The position numbers and the translations under genes are program-made. This document shows positions 7,485-16,437 of a stretch of DNA of 52,769 bases, one piece after another; position 1 is the stretch's first letter, and the number at the start of each line of letters is the position of its first letter. Source of the stretch: Candidatus Didemnitutus sp. (lineage in GTDB: Bacteria > Verrucomicrobiota > Verrucomicrobiia > Opitutales > Opitutaceae); contig JAMPXH010000014.1 of NCBI GenBank assembly GCA_023701285.1, forward strand, positions 1 to 52,769, written 5' to 3'. Below the pieces are notes generated by a model. The model did no database searches. It was not told the DNA's origin and saw nothing but the letters and a program-made list of their open reading frames with translations.

Positions 7485-10097
7485 TCAACTCTTCTTGCGC
7501 AGGAGCTGGGGCGCGGCCTCGAGCTGGCCGCGGGTGACGCCGAGCTGGTTGATGAGCTTGAACTCGCGCCAGAGCTCGGCGCCGCTGATCTCGCCGCGGA
7601 GCAGCTGGCGGTAGCGAGCCACGGTGCGCTGCAGCTCGTCGGCGGATTCGTTGAGGAACTCGATGCGGAAGGACCGCGCGCCGAGGGCGAGCAGGCGGTC
7701 GACGAACTCCGCGCCGGTCTGCGCGCGGGCGTTGTAGACGGTGTTGCGGCAGCCGGCGTCGGCCTTCAGCGGATGCTCGGCACCGATGCGGTCCCGGAGG
7801 CGCACGTCGTGCTGGTCGCAGGGCCGGCCGCAGTTGCGGTAATCGGTGCCCGCGGAGAGGAAGGCGCAGAACACGCAATGCTCCATGTGAAACATCGGCA
7901 TGTGCTGGTGGAGCGTGATGTCGAACCAGCGGCCGGGCGCGCCTTGCAGCAGCGCCTCGAGCTGCGCGACATTCAGGTCGTAGGAGGCCGTGACGCGTTC
8001 GAGGCCGTGCTGGTTGACGTAGTAGTCGGCGGTGAGCGGATTGGCGACGTTGAGCGGAAAATCCCCGCGGCGGCGGCGGCCGGCGAACCACTGCAGGTGG
8101 TCGTAATTGCGGACGAGGTAGCCGTCGGCCTCGCAGGAGAGCACCTGCTTGAGGATCCACTCCTCGCCGGGTTTGAAGATGCGCGGCGCGGCGACCCAGA
8201 AGGAAGACGGATGCTCGCTTTTCGGATCTCGGTTCTCGCCCGGTTCGCCGGCGGTCGCTTGCAGTTCGCGGAAGCGCGCGACGGCTTCGCGGTATTTCTT
8301 CGGGTCCTCGAACTCGGCGTAAATCGTGCGCGCTCCGGCAGCCCACGCAGCGTCGAGCTGGTGCAGGTGACGGATGACGACGATGAGTTCCGGCTCTCCG
8401 GTGACCGCTTGGTCGGCTGCGTTCCGCAGGCTGACCTTCGCGTGCTGCGGTTCCTGCATCGTCCAGCGTTTCGGGGCGGCGCGGCGAGCATCGAGCTCGG
8501 CCACGAGGCGACGGCGCAGGTCGTTCAACTCGCTGAGCGCGAGAATGGCGTCACCTTCGAGCGCATTCACCAACGTGCCGAGGGTGAACGGCGTTCCGCC
8601 GAGGCGACCGAGCTGGTCGCGGAGACGCTCGGTGGTGAGCGGCTGTTTTTCCGCGCGGGCGAGCGGTGTGGCCGAATCGGCGCGGGCGACATGGCCCTCG
8701 TCGTCACGCGCGAAGACGGTCAGCGGCGTGCCGACGGCTCCGTGGACCTCGACGTGCACCGGGCGCGTGAAACAGATTTTCTCTCCCTCGAAGGACTGGC
8801 GCAGGCGGCGGTCGAGTTCGGGGTCGTTGGTTTTCCAGACGAGGTTGCCCGGGCGCACGCGCCCGAAGTCGATGTCGCCGCGGCCGAAACGCAGCACGGT
8901 CTCCGCGCCGCGCGGTTCCACTTGGTAGATGCGGCCGCCTTCCTCCTTTTCGTCCGGATGGCCGCGGTCGAAGACGATGCCGTCGCCCGGCTTGAGAGGC
9001 GCGACCGGTTGCAACGCGACGAAGTCCGGACCGACGCGCGTGACTTCACCCAGGAACACGCCGCGCTTGGTGCCGAAGCGGGCGTGGGCGAGTTCCTGGT
9101 TGTTGATGCCGCGGAACCAACCCGTGTAGAGCCCGCGCGAGAAGCCCATCTCCAGATCGTAGCGGGCCGCCGCGGGGTTGAACTCGCCGCCGGACGCCGC
9201 GCCCGGCTCGGCGCCGGGTGCCCGCATGACGTGATCCAGCGCCGTGCGATAGACCCGCGTGATGTTGGCGACGTATTCGGGGCTCTTGAGCCGGCCCTCG
9301 ATCTTGAGCGAGGCCACGCCTGTGCGCACGAGGTCGGGCAGCACGTCGAGCCCGGCGAGGTCCTGCGGGCTGAGGAGATAGCGGCGGTCGCCGAGGTCGA
9401 CCTTGGCGCCGTCGGAGATCAGCTCGTAAGGCATGCGGCAGGCCTGCGCGCATTCGCCGCGGTTGGCCGAGCGCCCGCCGAGCGATTCGCTGGTGAGGCA
9501 CTGGCCGGAGTAGGCGACGCACAGCGCGCCGTGGACAAAGACTTCGAGCGGCAGCCCGGTGCCGGTGTCCTTCGTCGCGGCCTGGATGGCGGCGATCTCC
9601 TTGAGCGAGTTCTCGCGGGCGAGCACGACGAGTTGCGCGCCGAGTTCGCGGGCGAAGGCCACGCCGGCGGCGCTCGTCACCGTCATCTGCGTGGAGGTGT
9701 GGATGGGGAAATCCGGCGAGATGCTCCGGATCAGCCGGCAGATGCCGACGTCCTGCACGATGGCGGCATCGACCCCGGCGGCGATGATGCTGCGAAGGTA
9801 ATCCCCGGCGGCGGCGAGCTCGTCGGCGAAGACGAGCGTGTTGAAGGTGACGTAGCCGCGCACGCCGCGCCGGTGGAGGAATTCCATCAGCTGCGGCAGG
9901 TCCGCGAGGGTGAAATTGTGCGCGCGCATGCGCGCGTTGAAGCGTTCGAGACCGAAGTAGATCGCGTCCGCGCCGTTCTCGACCGCGGCCCGGGCGCACT
10001 CCCAATCGCCCGCCGGGGCGAGGATCTCCGGGCGCGCGCGCGCCGGCGCCGGGGCGGCGGCGGAGACGGCGGGAACGGTGGAAGGCGCGGGAGTCAC
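7485..10097 (-). CDS. U32 family protein with two U32-like modules
   Basis: 870 residues. The N-terminal half is a clear U32 'peptidase' of the RlhA/YhbU type: EILAPAGDWECARAAVENGADAIYFG, then HGALCVAYSGQC and RGECAQACRMPY, giving cysteines 193, 200, 216 and 220 that in RlhA-like enzymes bind an iron-sulfur cluster. Characterised relatives act in tRNA or 23S rRNA hydroxylation rather than proteolysis. Unusually, the C-terminal third has a second Cys cluster (C741, C744, C756, C760, with C783 following) in a U32-like context (MFHMEHCVFCAF, RNCGRPCDQHDVRLRDR). The start is GTG at 10097; no in-frame ATG lies nearby upstream. It is divergent from the small secreted protein at 10192. Confidence 0.85.
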   Translation of the reverse strand: MTPAPSTVPAVSAAAPAPARARPEILAPAGDWECARAAVENGADAIYFGLERFNARMRAHNFTLADLPQLMEFLHRRGVRGYVTFNTLVFADELAAAGDYLRSIIAAGVDAAIVQDVGICRLIRSISPDFPIHTSTQMTVTSAAGVAFARELGAQLVVLARENSLKEIAAIQAATKDTGTGLPLEVFVHGALCVAYSGQCLTSESLGGRSANRGECAQACRMPYELISDGAKVDLGDRRYLLSPQDLAGLDVLPDLVRTGVASLKIEGRLKSPEYVANITRVYRTALDHVMRAPGAEPGAASGGEFNPAAARYDLEMGFSRGLYTGWFRGINNQELAHARFGTKRGVFLGEVTRVGPDFVALQPVAPLKPGDGIVFDRGHPDEKEEGGRIYQVEPRGAETVLRFGRGDIDFGRVRPGNLVWKTNDPELDRRLRQSFEGEKICFTRPVHVEVHGAVGTPLTVFARDDEGHVARADSATPLARAEKQPLTTERLRDQLGRLGGTPFTLGTLVNALEGDAILALSELNDLRRRLVAELDARRAAPKRWTMQEPQHAKVSLRNAADQAVTGEPELIVVIRHLHQLDAAWAAGARTIYAEFEDPKKYREAVARFRELQATAGEPGENRDPKSEHPSSFWVAAPRIFKPGEEWILKQVLSCEADGYLVRNYDHLQWFAGRRRRGDFPLNVANPLTADYYVNQHGLERVTASYDLNVAQLEALLQGAPGRWFDITLHQHMPMFHMEHCVFCAFLSAGTDYRNCGRPCDQHDVRLRDRIGAEHPLKADAGCRNTVYNARAQTGAEFVDRLLALGARSFRIEFLNESADELQRTVARYRQLLRGEISGAELWREFKLINQLGVTRGQLEAAPQLLRKKS

Positions 10098-10191
10098 GTT
10101 GGCTGCACTCTGTTAGCCGGGGCGGGTGGGGCTGCAACTGCTATCCTGATGCGCGCTGGCGCCGGGATGGGAACGCACGTAGAATAGAGGC

Positions 10192-10560
10192 ATGAAAACC
10201 TGGCTGGTGCAGAATTTGAAAATCACGCTCGCGCTCCTCGGTCTCCTCGCGGCGGCCGGCGTCTGGGCCGGCACCGATCCGCGTTTTCCCGATCTGGATG
10301 CGGCGGCGCGGGAACATCAGGTGCAGGCGGCGCGGCTGGTGATGCAGAATTACCGGAAGGAAGTCACCGCCGCCGCGAAGGCGTCGCCGCCGGAAGACCG
10401 GCGGTATGAGCAGGCGATCAAGCTCGTCGTGCAGGGCGAGCGGCTGGTGCACCGGATGGTCTCCGCCTCGCCGGCCGAGCTGGCGCAGGTGCAGGTCGCT
10501 TTCGATGCCAACCGCGCCGCGCTCGACCGTGAGCTCGGGCGCGAGCCGGCGAAACGCTGA
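10192..10560 (+). CDS. Small secreted helical protein, unknown function
   Basis: 122 residues with a convincing signal peptide: basic start, hydrophobic ITLALLGLLAAAGVWA, cleavage expected after VWA near residue 26. The mature part is charged and helical (EHQVQAARLVMQNYRKEV) with no cysteines and no recognised domain. It lies between a divergent U32 gene and a convergent PH-domain gene, so it is probably transcribed alone. A GAGG sits almost against the ATG, too close for a normal ribosome-binding site. Confidence 0.7.
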   Translation: MKTWLVQNLKITLALLGLLAAAGVWAGTDPRFPDLDAAAREHQVQAARLVMQNYRKEVTAAAKASPPEDRRYEQAIKLVVQGERLVHRMVSASPAELAQVQVAFDANRAALDRELGREPAKR

Positions 10561-10584
10561 CGCGTTTGCCGGCGCCGGTCGGTA

Positions 10585-11508
10585 TCAGCTGAGCGCCTGG
10601 CGCAGTGCGCGGGCCTCGGCGAGCACTTCCTGCGCAGCGGCGAGCGCATCCGCGCCGCCCCCGGTCGTGGCCGTGGCCGACGGCTCGGCGGCGGGCGCGG
10701 CATGGTGATCGTCCGGATCGCCGAGACCGGCGGCGCGGAAGTGGCGCAGCCGGTCGAGGATGAGGTCGCGGATCTCGCTGGCGTTGTCGACGCCGTGGAA
10801 GACTCCGGTGTGCAAAGAATCGTGGTGTTCGTGCCCCTTCACCTCGCCGCCGCCACCGCCGGCGGATTGCACGCGGACATCGGCGATGCCGAGCAGGCGT
10901 TGCAAGGGGCCCTGCATGACTTCGACTTGCTGAAGATTGGCGAAGCTCATGGTGGATTCCTGCAGCGACCAGAGGCCGGCGCGGATGCGCAGGCTGCGGT
11001 CGGTGACGATATACCAGCGCAGTTCCCAATCGAGGCGCACGGCCGCGAGGGTGAACGGCAGCTGCGCGAGGAAGCCGGCGATCGTGAGCAGCTCGATGAC
11101 CGCGATGACGTCCATCGACCACGGCGGCAGGCGGCGGGCGATTTCGCGGAAGCGTTCCTCACCCGAGCGGCGGGTGCGCTTTTTCTTCTTCGGGGTGGGC
11201 TCGCCTTCGGTCGGGGGCGTGGCGGTGGGGGCGGCGGATGCCGCGGCGGCGTTGGCGGAGGGCGGCACGGCCGAGGCGGCGGCGCGGGCGGCGTCGAAGC
11301 CTTCGCGCAGCTGCGCGATGAAGAAGACGGAAAACGCGATGCCGAGCGCGGCGCCGATCTGGGTGAAGATCCAGCGGGCGAGGCGGACGTAGTAGAAATT
11401 CCGCCCGGCGCGGAACGTGCGCACGGAGCCGGGCGCGCCGAGCGGCGGCTCGGGCTCGGCGGGCACGCGCATCCAGCGCAGGACGAGGGCGCGCATCCGG
11501 TCAAACAT
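10585..11508 (-). CDS. PH-domain (bPH2, YdbS-like) membrane protein
   Basis: 307-residue inner-membrane protein. Two hydrophobic segments (about 45-65 and 130-150) flank a low-complexity Ala/Pro and lysine-rich loop (PKKKKRTRRSG). They are followed by a bPH2 domain: WYIVTDRSLRIRAGLWSLQ, then MSFANLQQVEVMQGPLQRL and a short HEHHD stretch. ATG 11508 is preferred over a longer reading because GGAGG lies 8 nt upstream on the minus strand. It overlaps the end of the next PH gene by 8 bp, so the two are translationally coupled. Paired YdbS/YdbT-like proteins are common in bacteria, but their role is unclear. Confidence 0.82.
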   Translation of the reverse strand: MFDRMRALVLRWMRVPAEPEPPLGAPGSVRTFRAGRNFYYVRLARWIFTQIGAALGIAFSVFFIAQLREGFDAARAAASAVPPSANAAAASAAPTATPPTEGEPTPKKKKRTRRSGEERFREIARRLPPWSMDVIAVIELLTIAGFLAQLPFTLAAVRLDWELRWYIVTDRSLRIRAGLWSLQESTMSFANLQQVEVMQGPLQRLLGIADVRVQSAGGGGGEVKGHEHHDSLHTGVFHGVDNASEIRDLILDRLRHFRAAGLGDPDDHHAAPAAEPSATATTGGGADALAAAQEVLAEARALRQALS

Positions 11509-12097
11509 CGGTGGGTCCTCCGGTGTCGTCCCGGCGGGCGGCGAGGGCGAGGCGGGTGGCGCGGAGCTCGAGCGCGACCTCGCGCAACGCGGCGGCGAAC
11601 TCGGCGTCACGCCCGGCGGCGGCGAGGGTCGCGGCGGCGGCGGACGGAGAGTGGCGTGCCGGCTCCTTCACGCCGCGCATGCGGGCGTAGAGGTAGTCGC
11701 GCAGCGCCTCGAACTCCTTGATGCCTTCGATCGTCATCTCGGCGCTGGCGTTGCCGCTGGCGGTCTGCACGAGGATGCGGGCGAGGCCGAGCCAACGTTC
11801 GACGAAGTTGGAGCGCAGGTGGATGTCCTGGATGCGCGCGTATTGGATGATGACCTCGCGCCGGAAGAGGATGCCCCACCGCATCGAGATGCCCTCGTCG
11901 GTGAACTTGTAGCGCATCGTGTGGTAGCGGAAATACGCCGGCAGCACGAGGAAGGGGAAGGCCGGGGGAAAAACGAGGCAGCTGAGGAGGTAATATTTCC
12001 ACAGGTCCGGATGCGGACGTTCGATCGCGTGGATGGCGGCGTCGGTGAGGGGCGGCGGTTTCACGCCGCGAGGGATGACAGGTCCGCTCCGCGCCAC
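11501..12097 (-). CDS. PH-domain (bPH2) membrane protein
   Basis: 198 residues: a hydrophobic hairpin (YYLLSCLVFPPAFPFLVLPA, about 35-54) followed by a bPH2 domain with MRYKFTDEGISMRWGILF and IIQYARIQDIHLRSNF. This is the first gene of a two-gene unit with the larger PH protein downstream (8-bp overlap). The start is a GTG at 12097; a second in-frame GTG at 12064 is possible. Function is unknown beyond membrane association. It is the only recognisable partner of the downstream gene. Confidence 0.8.
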   Translation of the reverse strand: MARSGPVIPRGVKPPPLTDAAIHAIERPHPDLWKYYLLSCLVFPPAFPFLVLPAYFRYHTMRYKFTDEGISMRWGILFRREVIIQYARIQDIHLRSNFVERWLGLARILVQTASGNASAEMTIEGIKEFEALRDYLYARMRGVKEPARHSPSAAAATLAAAGRDAEFAAALREVALELRATRLALAARRDDTGGPTDV

Positions 12098-12175
12098 AAT
12101 CCCGCAGTGCGGAACGGTCGCGCTGCCGGTGCGGGCGGTCGGCGGCGCGGGGGCGGACGCAGGGAGCCGGCCCGG

Positions 12176-12628
12176 TCAGACGCCGTATTCCGCCCAGCTG
12201 GAGCTGGTCTCGGTCACGCGGACGCGCTCGACGCGCACGGCGGCGCCGATGCGGTAGCCGGTGGGGTCCGGCAAGCCGGCGGCGAGGCGGCGGGAAAGTT
12301 CGTCGAAGATGGTGCGGGCCATGACTTCGCTCGTCGGGTCGGTCTGTTCGAACACGATGACACGGTCGCCGTAGGTCTGGCGGAAGAAGGCGGCCTGCGG
12401 GTCGGCGGAGTTGATGGCCAGCGCGTGGTCCCAGCGGTCGAGGAACTGCTGGAGGAGGTGCTTCACGGCCTTGAAGTCGCAGATCATGTCGTTGGCATCG
12501 AGGGCGTCGGCGGCGAGCACGACCTCGACGCGCCGGCTGTGACCGTGCGGGAAGCGGCACTTCTCCGGGTGCTTGCTGAGCAGGTGACCGCTCTCGATCT
12601 CGAAGGTTTTGCAGATCCGATACGGCAT
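12176..12628 (-). CDS. queD: 6-carboxy-5,6,7,8-tetrahydropterin synthase (QueD)
   Basis: 150 residues, PTPS/QueD family. It converts 7,8-dihydroneopterin triphosphate to 6-carboxytetrahydropterin, the second step of preQ0/queuosine synthesis. Zinc ligands are seen at His15 (SGHLL), His28 and His30 (FPHGHS), with the catalytic cysteine at Cys24 (EKCRF), DFKAVK, RWDHALAI and the C-terminal ETSSSWAEY. The gene directly follows hemN on the same strand (4-bp gap), probably one transcript. queA, a later queuosine gene, is in the same window but about 39 kb away. A true PTP synthase is less likely given the Cys24 spacing. Confidence 0.9.
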   Translation of the reverse strand: MPYRICKTFEIESGHLLSKHPEKCRFPHGHSRRVEVVLAADALDANDMICDFKAVKHLLQQFLDRWDHALAINSADPQAAFFRQTYGDRVIVFEQTDPTSEVMARTIFDELSRRLAAGLPDPTGYRIGAAVRVERVRVTETSSSWAEYGV

Positions 12629-12632
12629 CGCG

Positions 12633-14033
12633 TCACACGACCTTGGAGAATCCCGTGCGGCGCTTCTCGAGGTGCGCGTCGAACCGCATGGCGATGATGC
12701 GCAGGAAGAGCTGGCCGAGCTGGGTGATGGTCACGCGGCCGGGTGTGCGCTCGATGAGACCGTCGGCGGCGAGGTCGTCGAGCGAGGAGAGTTCGGCGGC
12801 GTAGTGGGTCGCGAAATCGTGGCCGAGCTTCTGCGTGAGTGCGGCGAAATCGAGGCCGCGGGCGCACATGATGTCGGTGATGATCGTGCGGCGGCGCTTG
12901 TCGTCTTCGGTGAGAAGGTAGCCGCGCTCGATGGGCAGGCGGCCGTCCTTGATCGCGGCCTCGTAGTCGGGGAGTTCCTTGTAATTTTGCCGGAAGGAGC
13001 CGTCGGTTTGAGAAATCGAGGACATGCCGAAGCCGTAGAGCGAGGCGCCGGCGCGGGTGGTGTAGCCTTGAAAATTGCGGTGCAGCGTGCCCTCGCGGAA
13101 GGCGACGGCGAGCTCGTCCTCGGGGCGCGCGAAGTGATCCATGCCGATCGTGGCGTAGCCGGCGGCGACGAGCTTCTGCGAAGCGGTCATCAGCATCGTG
13201 AGCTTGGCCTCGGTGCTGGGGAGCTGCTGGCGGTCGTCGAAGATCTTCTGCGCGGGCTTGATCCACGGCACGTGGGCGTAGCTGAAGACGGCGAGGCGGT
13301 CGGGGTTGAGCGCGATGACCTCGTCGACGGTCTGGCCGAAGGATTCCGGCGTCTGCAGCGGGAGGCCGTAGATGAGGTCGACGCTGACGGATTGGTAACC
13401 GGCCTCGCGGAGCCAGTCGATGGCCTGTCTGGTCATCGCGAGCGGTTGCCAGCGGTGGATGGCGACCTGCACCTGCGGGTTCGTGTCCTGCACGCCGAGC
13501 GAGGCGCGGTTGCAGCCAAGGCGGCGGAAGGCCTCGACGTGCTCCTTGGTCAGGCGGCGCGGGTCGATCTCGACGGAGATCTCGGCGTCGGCGGAGAACT
13601 TGAAATGCGCGTGGATGGCCGCGGCGAGGCGGTCGATCTCGGCGGGCGGGAGGAAGGTGGGCGTGCCGCCGCCGAAATGCAGCTGCGTGACCGGGCGGCT
13701 GGTGTCGATCTGCGGGGCGGTCAGCTCGATTTCCTTGATGAGGAGGTCGACATACTCGCCGGCCGAGGCGCGCCGGCGGGTGATGACGGTGTTGCAACCG
13801 CAATACCAGCAGAGCGACTCGCAGAACGGCAGGTGGAAGTAGAGCGACAGCGGCGTGGCGGCGTCGGCATTGTCACGGCGGATTTCCGTGAGCAAGGCGT
13901 AGCGGTCGATCGCGTCGGAGAACTGCGGTGCCGTCGGGTAGGACGTGTAGCGCGGTCCGGGGATGTTGTATTTGCGAACCAGCTCGAGGGCAGGTTCGAC
14001 GGCGGGCGGGACGGTGTAGCGTGGAGACACCAT
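12633..14033 (-). CDS. hemN: Oxygen-independent coproporphyrinogen III oxidase (HemN)
   Basis: 466-residue radical-SAM enzyme that oxidatively decarboxylates coproporphyrinogen III to protoporphyrinogen IX without oxygen. The cluster motif HLPFCESLCWYCGCNTV gives the C-x3-C-x2-C set; PRYTSYPTAPQF before it and LHFGGGTPTFLPP after it are HemN hallmarks. Full length matches E. coli HemN, and the C-terminal HemN domain ends with TITQLGQLFLRIIAMRFD. The start ATG 14033 opens MVSPRYTVPP; longer readings run into unrelated sequence. It is divergent from the phosphoesterase gene and 4 bp ahead of queD. Its presence implies haem synthesis under low oxygen. Confidence 0.95.
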   Translation of the reverse strand: MVSPRYTVPPAVEPALELVRKYNIPGPRYTSYPTAPQFSDAIDRYALLTEIRRDNADAATPLSLYFHLPFCESLCWYCGCNTVITRRRASAGEYVDLLIKEIELTAPQIDTSRPVTQLHFGGGTPTFLPPAEIDRLAAAIHAHFKFSADAEISVEIDPRRLTKEHVEAFRRLGCNRASLGVQDTNPQVQVAIHRWQPLAMTRQAIDWLREAGYQSVSVDLIYGLPLQTPESFGQTVDEVIALNPDRLAVFSYAHVPWIKPAQKIFDDRQQLPSTEAKLTMLMTASQKLVAAGYATIGMDHFARPEDELAVAFREGTLHRNFQGYTTRAGASLYGFGMSSISQTDGSFRQNYKELPDYEAAIKDGRLPIERGYLLTEDDKRRRTIITDIMCARGLDFAALTQKLGHDFATHYAAELSSLDDLAADGLIERTPGRVTITQLGQLFLRIIAMRFDAHLEKRRTGFSKVV

Positions 14034-14173
14034 AGTGCGCACAGGGTAACCCAAGCCGCGCGCCGGGGCTGCGCATCTGTTGCGCTTTTTTTGGCCGTCC
14101 CGGAGGCGGTGGGGCCGGTGCGGGGCGGCTTGGGGATTGCCGTGGCGAAGCCAGGCCCGCAGGCTCCAACCCC

Positions 14174-15124
14174 ATGAATCGTCGCGATTTCCTCCAGCGG
14201 GGTGGCGCGCTCGCCTTGGGTGCCACCGTGGGTCTGTCCGCCGCTTCCGGGCAAGCCGTGCCACCGACAGGGAGCCGCCGCGTGTTGCGCGTGGCGCATC
14301 TGACGGATGTGCATGTGGGACCTGCGAACGATGCGCCGGGCGGCATGGCTGCGGCGTTGCGGCACGCGCAAGCGCAGGAGGACCGGCCGGAGCTGTTCCT
14401 GTTCGGTGGCGACTGCATCGGCGATGCGCTCGGCACGCCGAAGGCCCATGTGTTGGAACAATGGGACATCTGGAACCGCGTGCTCGCCGACGAATTGAAG
14501 ACGCCGGCCCGCATGTGCCTCGGCAACCACGACATCCTCGGTTGGAACCGGCGCGACGACGCGGAGCTGCGGGCCGATCCGCACTACGGCAAGGCCCTCG
14601 CGCTCGAACGGCTCGGCATGCCGGCGCGCTATTATTCCTTCGACCAAGCCGGCTGGCACTTCGTGGTGCTCGATAGCATGGAGTTCTGGCACGGCAACAA
14701 CCAGGGCTACCTCGCGCGGCTCGACGATGAGCAATTCGCCTGGCTCGACGCCGATCTCGCGGGCGCCGCCGGGCGGCCGGTGTGCGTGCTCTCGCACATC
14801 CCGATCCTGAGCGTGGCGGCGTTTCTCGACGGCGACCTCGCCGGCACCGGCACGTGGGTCGTGCCCGGCGCGTGGATGCACATCGACGCACGGCGGATCA
14901 AGGACCGGTTCGCCAAGCACGGGAACGTGAAAGTCTGCCTGAGCGGCCACCTGCACATGGTGGACGACGTGACCTACCTCGGCGTGCGCTACCTCTGTAA
15001 CGGCGCCGTGTGCGGCGGCTGGTGGAAAGGCAAGTGGCAGGACTTCGGGCCGACCTACGCGTTGCTCGATTTCTACGCGGACGGCACGGTCGGGCGGACG
15101 ATGGTGGATTACCGCGGCGAGTGA
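14174..15124 (+). CDS. Secreted (Tat) calcineurin-like metallophosphoesterase
   Basis: 316 residues. The N-terminus has a Tat-type signal, NRRDFLQRGGALALGATVG, followed by a cleavage region near SAASGQA. The metallophosphoesterase blocks are complete: AHLTDVHVGP (D-x-H), FGGDCIGD (GD), CLGNHDI (GNHD), LSHIP and SGHLHMVD (GH-x-H), giving a two-metal site. It is probably a periplasmic phosphomono- or diesterase; substrate unknown. Transcribed alone, divergent from hemN and convergent with sufS. The 140 bp before it contains a short GCGCA/TGCGC hairpin with a T-run at 14071-14092. Confidence 0.9.
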   Translation: MNRRDFLQRGGALALGATVGLSAASGQAVPPTGSRRVLRVAHLTDVHVGPANDAPGGMAAALRHAQAQEDRPELFLFGGDCIGDALGTPKAHVLEQWDIWNRVLADELKTPARMCLGNHDILGWNRRDDAELRADPHYGKALALERLGMPARYYSFDQAGWHFVVLDSMEFWHGNNQGYLARLDDEQFAWLDADLAGAAGRPVCVLSHIPILSVAAFLDGDLAGTGTWVVPGAWMHIDARRIKDRFAKHGNVKVCLSGHLHMVDDVTYLGVRYLCNGAVCGGWWKGKWQDFGPTYALLDFYADGTVGRTMVDYRGE

Positions 15125-15125
15125 C

Positions 15126-15152
15126 GTGGCGCCGGTCTGCGACCGGCTCCAC
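15126..15152. terminator. Hairpin between convergent genes (bidirectional terminator or REP-like)
   Basis: GCCGGTC (15131-15137) pairs with GACCGGC (15141-15147) around a TGC loop, extended by outer GTGG (15126-15129) and CCAC (15149-15152). There is no T-run. It lies between the stops of the phosphoesterase and sufS and resembles the hairpin at 6111. Confidence 0.6.
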
Positions 15153-15159
15153 CACGCGA

Positions 15160-16398
15160 TCAGCCGGCGAAAAACTTCTGGATCTTGCGCAGCGAGGCGA
15201 CGAGGCGGTCGACCTCCTCCTCGGTGTTGTAGAGGTAGAAGCTGGCGCGCGTCGTGGAGGCGAGGCCGAGCTTGCGCATGAGCGGCTGGTTGCAGTGGTG
15301 GCCGCCGCGAAGCGCGATGCCGTCCTCGTTCGCGAAAGTCACGACGTCGTGCGCGTGCACGTTGTCGAAGGCGAAGCTGACCAATCCGCTGCGCGGCGCG
15401 CCGGCGCGCGGGCCGATGATGCGGATGCCGGGCAGCGCGGAGAGTTTCTCCATCGCATAACGGACGAGTTGGTCGTCGTGCGCGGCGATGGCGGCGCGGC
15501 CGATGCCGTCGAGGTAATCGCAGGCGGCGGCGAGGCCGATGGCGTCGGCGACGTTGGGCGTGCCGGCCTCGAAGCGCTCCGGGGCAGGCTTCCACGTCGC
15601 GCCTTCGTAATTCACCTGCACGACCATGCCGCCGCCGGTCTCGTCGGGCGCGAGCTTGTCGAGCAGGGCGCGGCGGCCGTAGAGGACGCCGATGCCGGTG
15701 GGGCCGCACATCTTGTGGCCGGAGAAGGCGAGGAAATCGCAGCCGATCTCGCGCACGTCGAGCGGCCCGTGGCCGATGGACTGCGCGGCGTCGATCACCG
15801 TCACGGCGCCGACGGCGCGGGCGCGGCGGCAGAATTCGGCGACGGGGTTGATCGTGCCGAGGGTGTTGGAAATGTGGGTGAACGCGAAGAGCTTCACCTG
15901 CGGCGTGAGCAGGGTGTCGAGCGCGGCGAGGTCGGGGCCGCCTTCGCCGTCGGCGCCGAGGAGCGGCACGTATTTCAGCGTGGCGCCGGCGGCTTTGGCG
16001 GCCTGTTGCCAAGGCACGAGGTTGGAGTGGTGCTCGAATTCGGTTGTGAGCACGATGTCGCCCGGCTTCAAGTGGGCGTGGCTCCAGCTGCGGGCGACGA
16101 GGTTGATGCTCTCGGTCGTGCCGCGGGTGAAGATGATCTCGGCGGGATCGGCGGCGTTGATGAACTTGGCGATGCGGGCGCGAGCGCCCTCGTAGGCGTC
16201 GGTCGCGCGCATCGAGAGCGCGTGGAGGCCGCGATGGACGTTGCTGTTGTCGCGCTCGTAGTAGCGGACGAGGGCGTCGATGACCGCGCGCGGCTTCTGC
16301 GAGGTGGCGCCGTTGTCGAGGTAGACGAGCGGTTGGCCATTGACCTGCTGGTGCAGGATGGGGAAGTCGGCGCGGATTTTTTGCAGGTCGAGGGACAT
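15160..16398 (-). CDS. sufS: Cysteine desulfurase (SufS)
   Basis: 412-residue class V PLP enzyme. It removes sulfur from cysteine and passes the persulfide to SufU for Fe-S cluster assembly. The PLP lysine is Lys229 in FSGHKMCGPTGIG, the persulfide cysteine is Cys369 in LRGGHHCNQP, and YLDNGATSQKP near the N-terminus is typical of group II (SufS/CsdA). It lies downstream of sufU, separated by 39 bp holding a 7-bp tandem repeat. SufBCD are not in this window. Close relatives such as CsdA cannot be excluded from sequence alone, but the sufU neighbour favours SufS. Confidence 0.94.
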   Translation of the reverse strand: MSLDLQKIRADFPILHQQVNGQPLVYLDNGATSQKPRAVIDALVRYYERDNSNVHRGLHALSMRATDAYEGARARIAKFINAADPAEIIFTRGTTESINLVARSWSHAHLKPGDIVLTTEFEHHSNLVPWQQAAKAAGATLKYVPLLGADGEGGPDLAALDTLLTPQVKLFAFTHISNTLGTINPVAEFCRRARAVGAVTVIDAAQSIGHGPLDVREIGCDFLAFSGHKMCGPTGIGVLYGRRALLDKLAPDETGGGMVVQVNYEGATWKPAPERFEAGTPNVADAIGLAAACDYLDGIGRAAIAAHDDQLVRYAMEKLSALPGIRIIGPRAGAPRSGLVSFAFDNVHAHDVVTFANEDGIALRGGHHCNQPLMRKLGLASTTRASFYLYNTEEEVDRLVASLRKIQKFFAG

Positions 16399-16401
16399 GC
16401 G

Positions 16402-16429
16402 CGTAAGCGGTGAGCAGTGAGCGGTGAGC
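16402..16429 (-). repeat. Heptamer tandem repeat between sufU and sufS
   Basis: Four 7-bp units on the minus strand, GCTCACC, GCTCACT, GCTCACC and degenerate GCTTACG, fill most of the 39-bp gap. Unit length equals that of the arms around the four-helix-bundle gene, but the unit sequence differs. Confidence 0.8.
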
Positions 16430-16437
16430 CGGTGGGC

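Noticed and set aside
7335-10187. A plus-strand open frame of 950 codons opposite the U32 gene
   Set aside because: Same composition artefact; the minus-strand U32 protein has clear motifs and this translation has none.
14071-14092. GCGCA-TCTGT-TGCGC followed by seven T, resembling a terminator
   Set aside because: It lies between divergent genes, with no plus-strand gene upstream to terminate; the stem is only 5 bp. It could be part of a promoter region but nothing decisive is seen.
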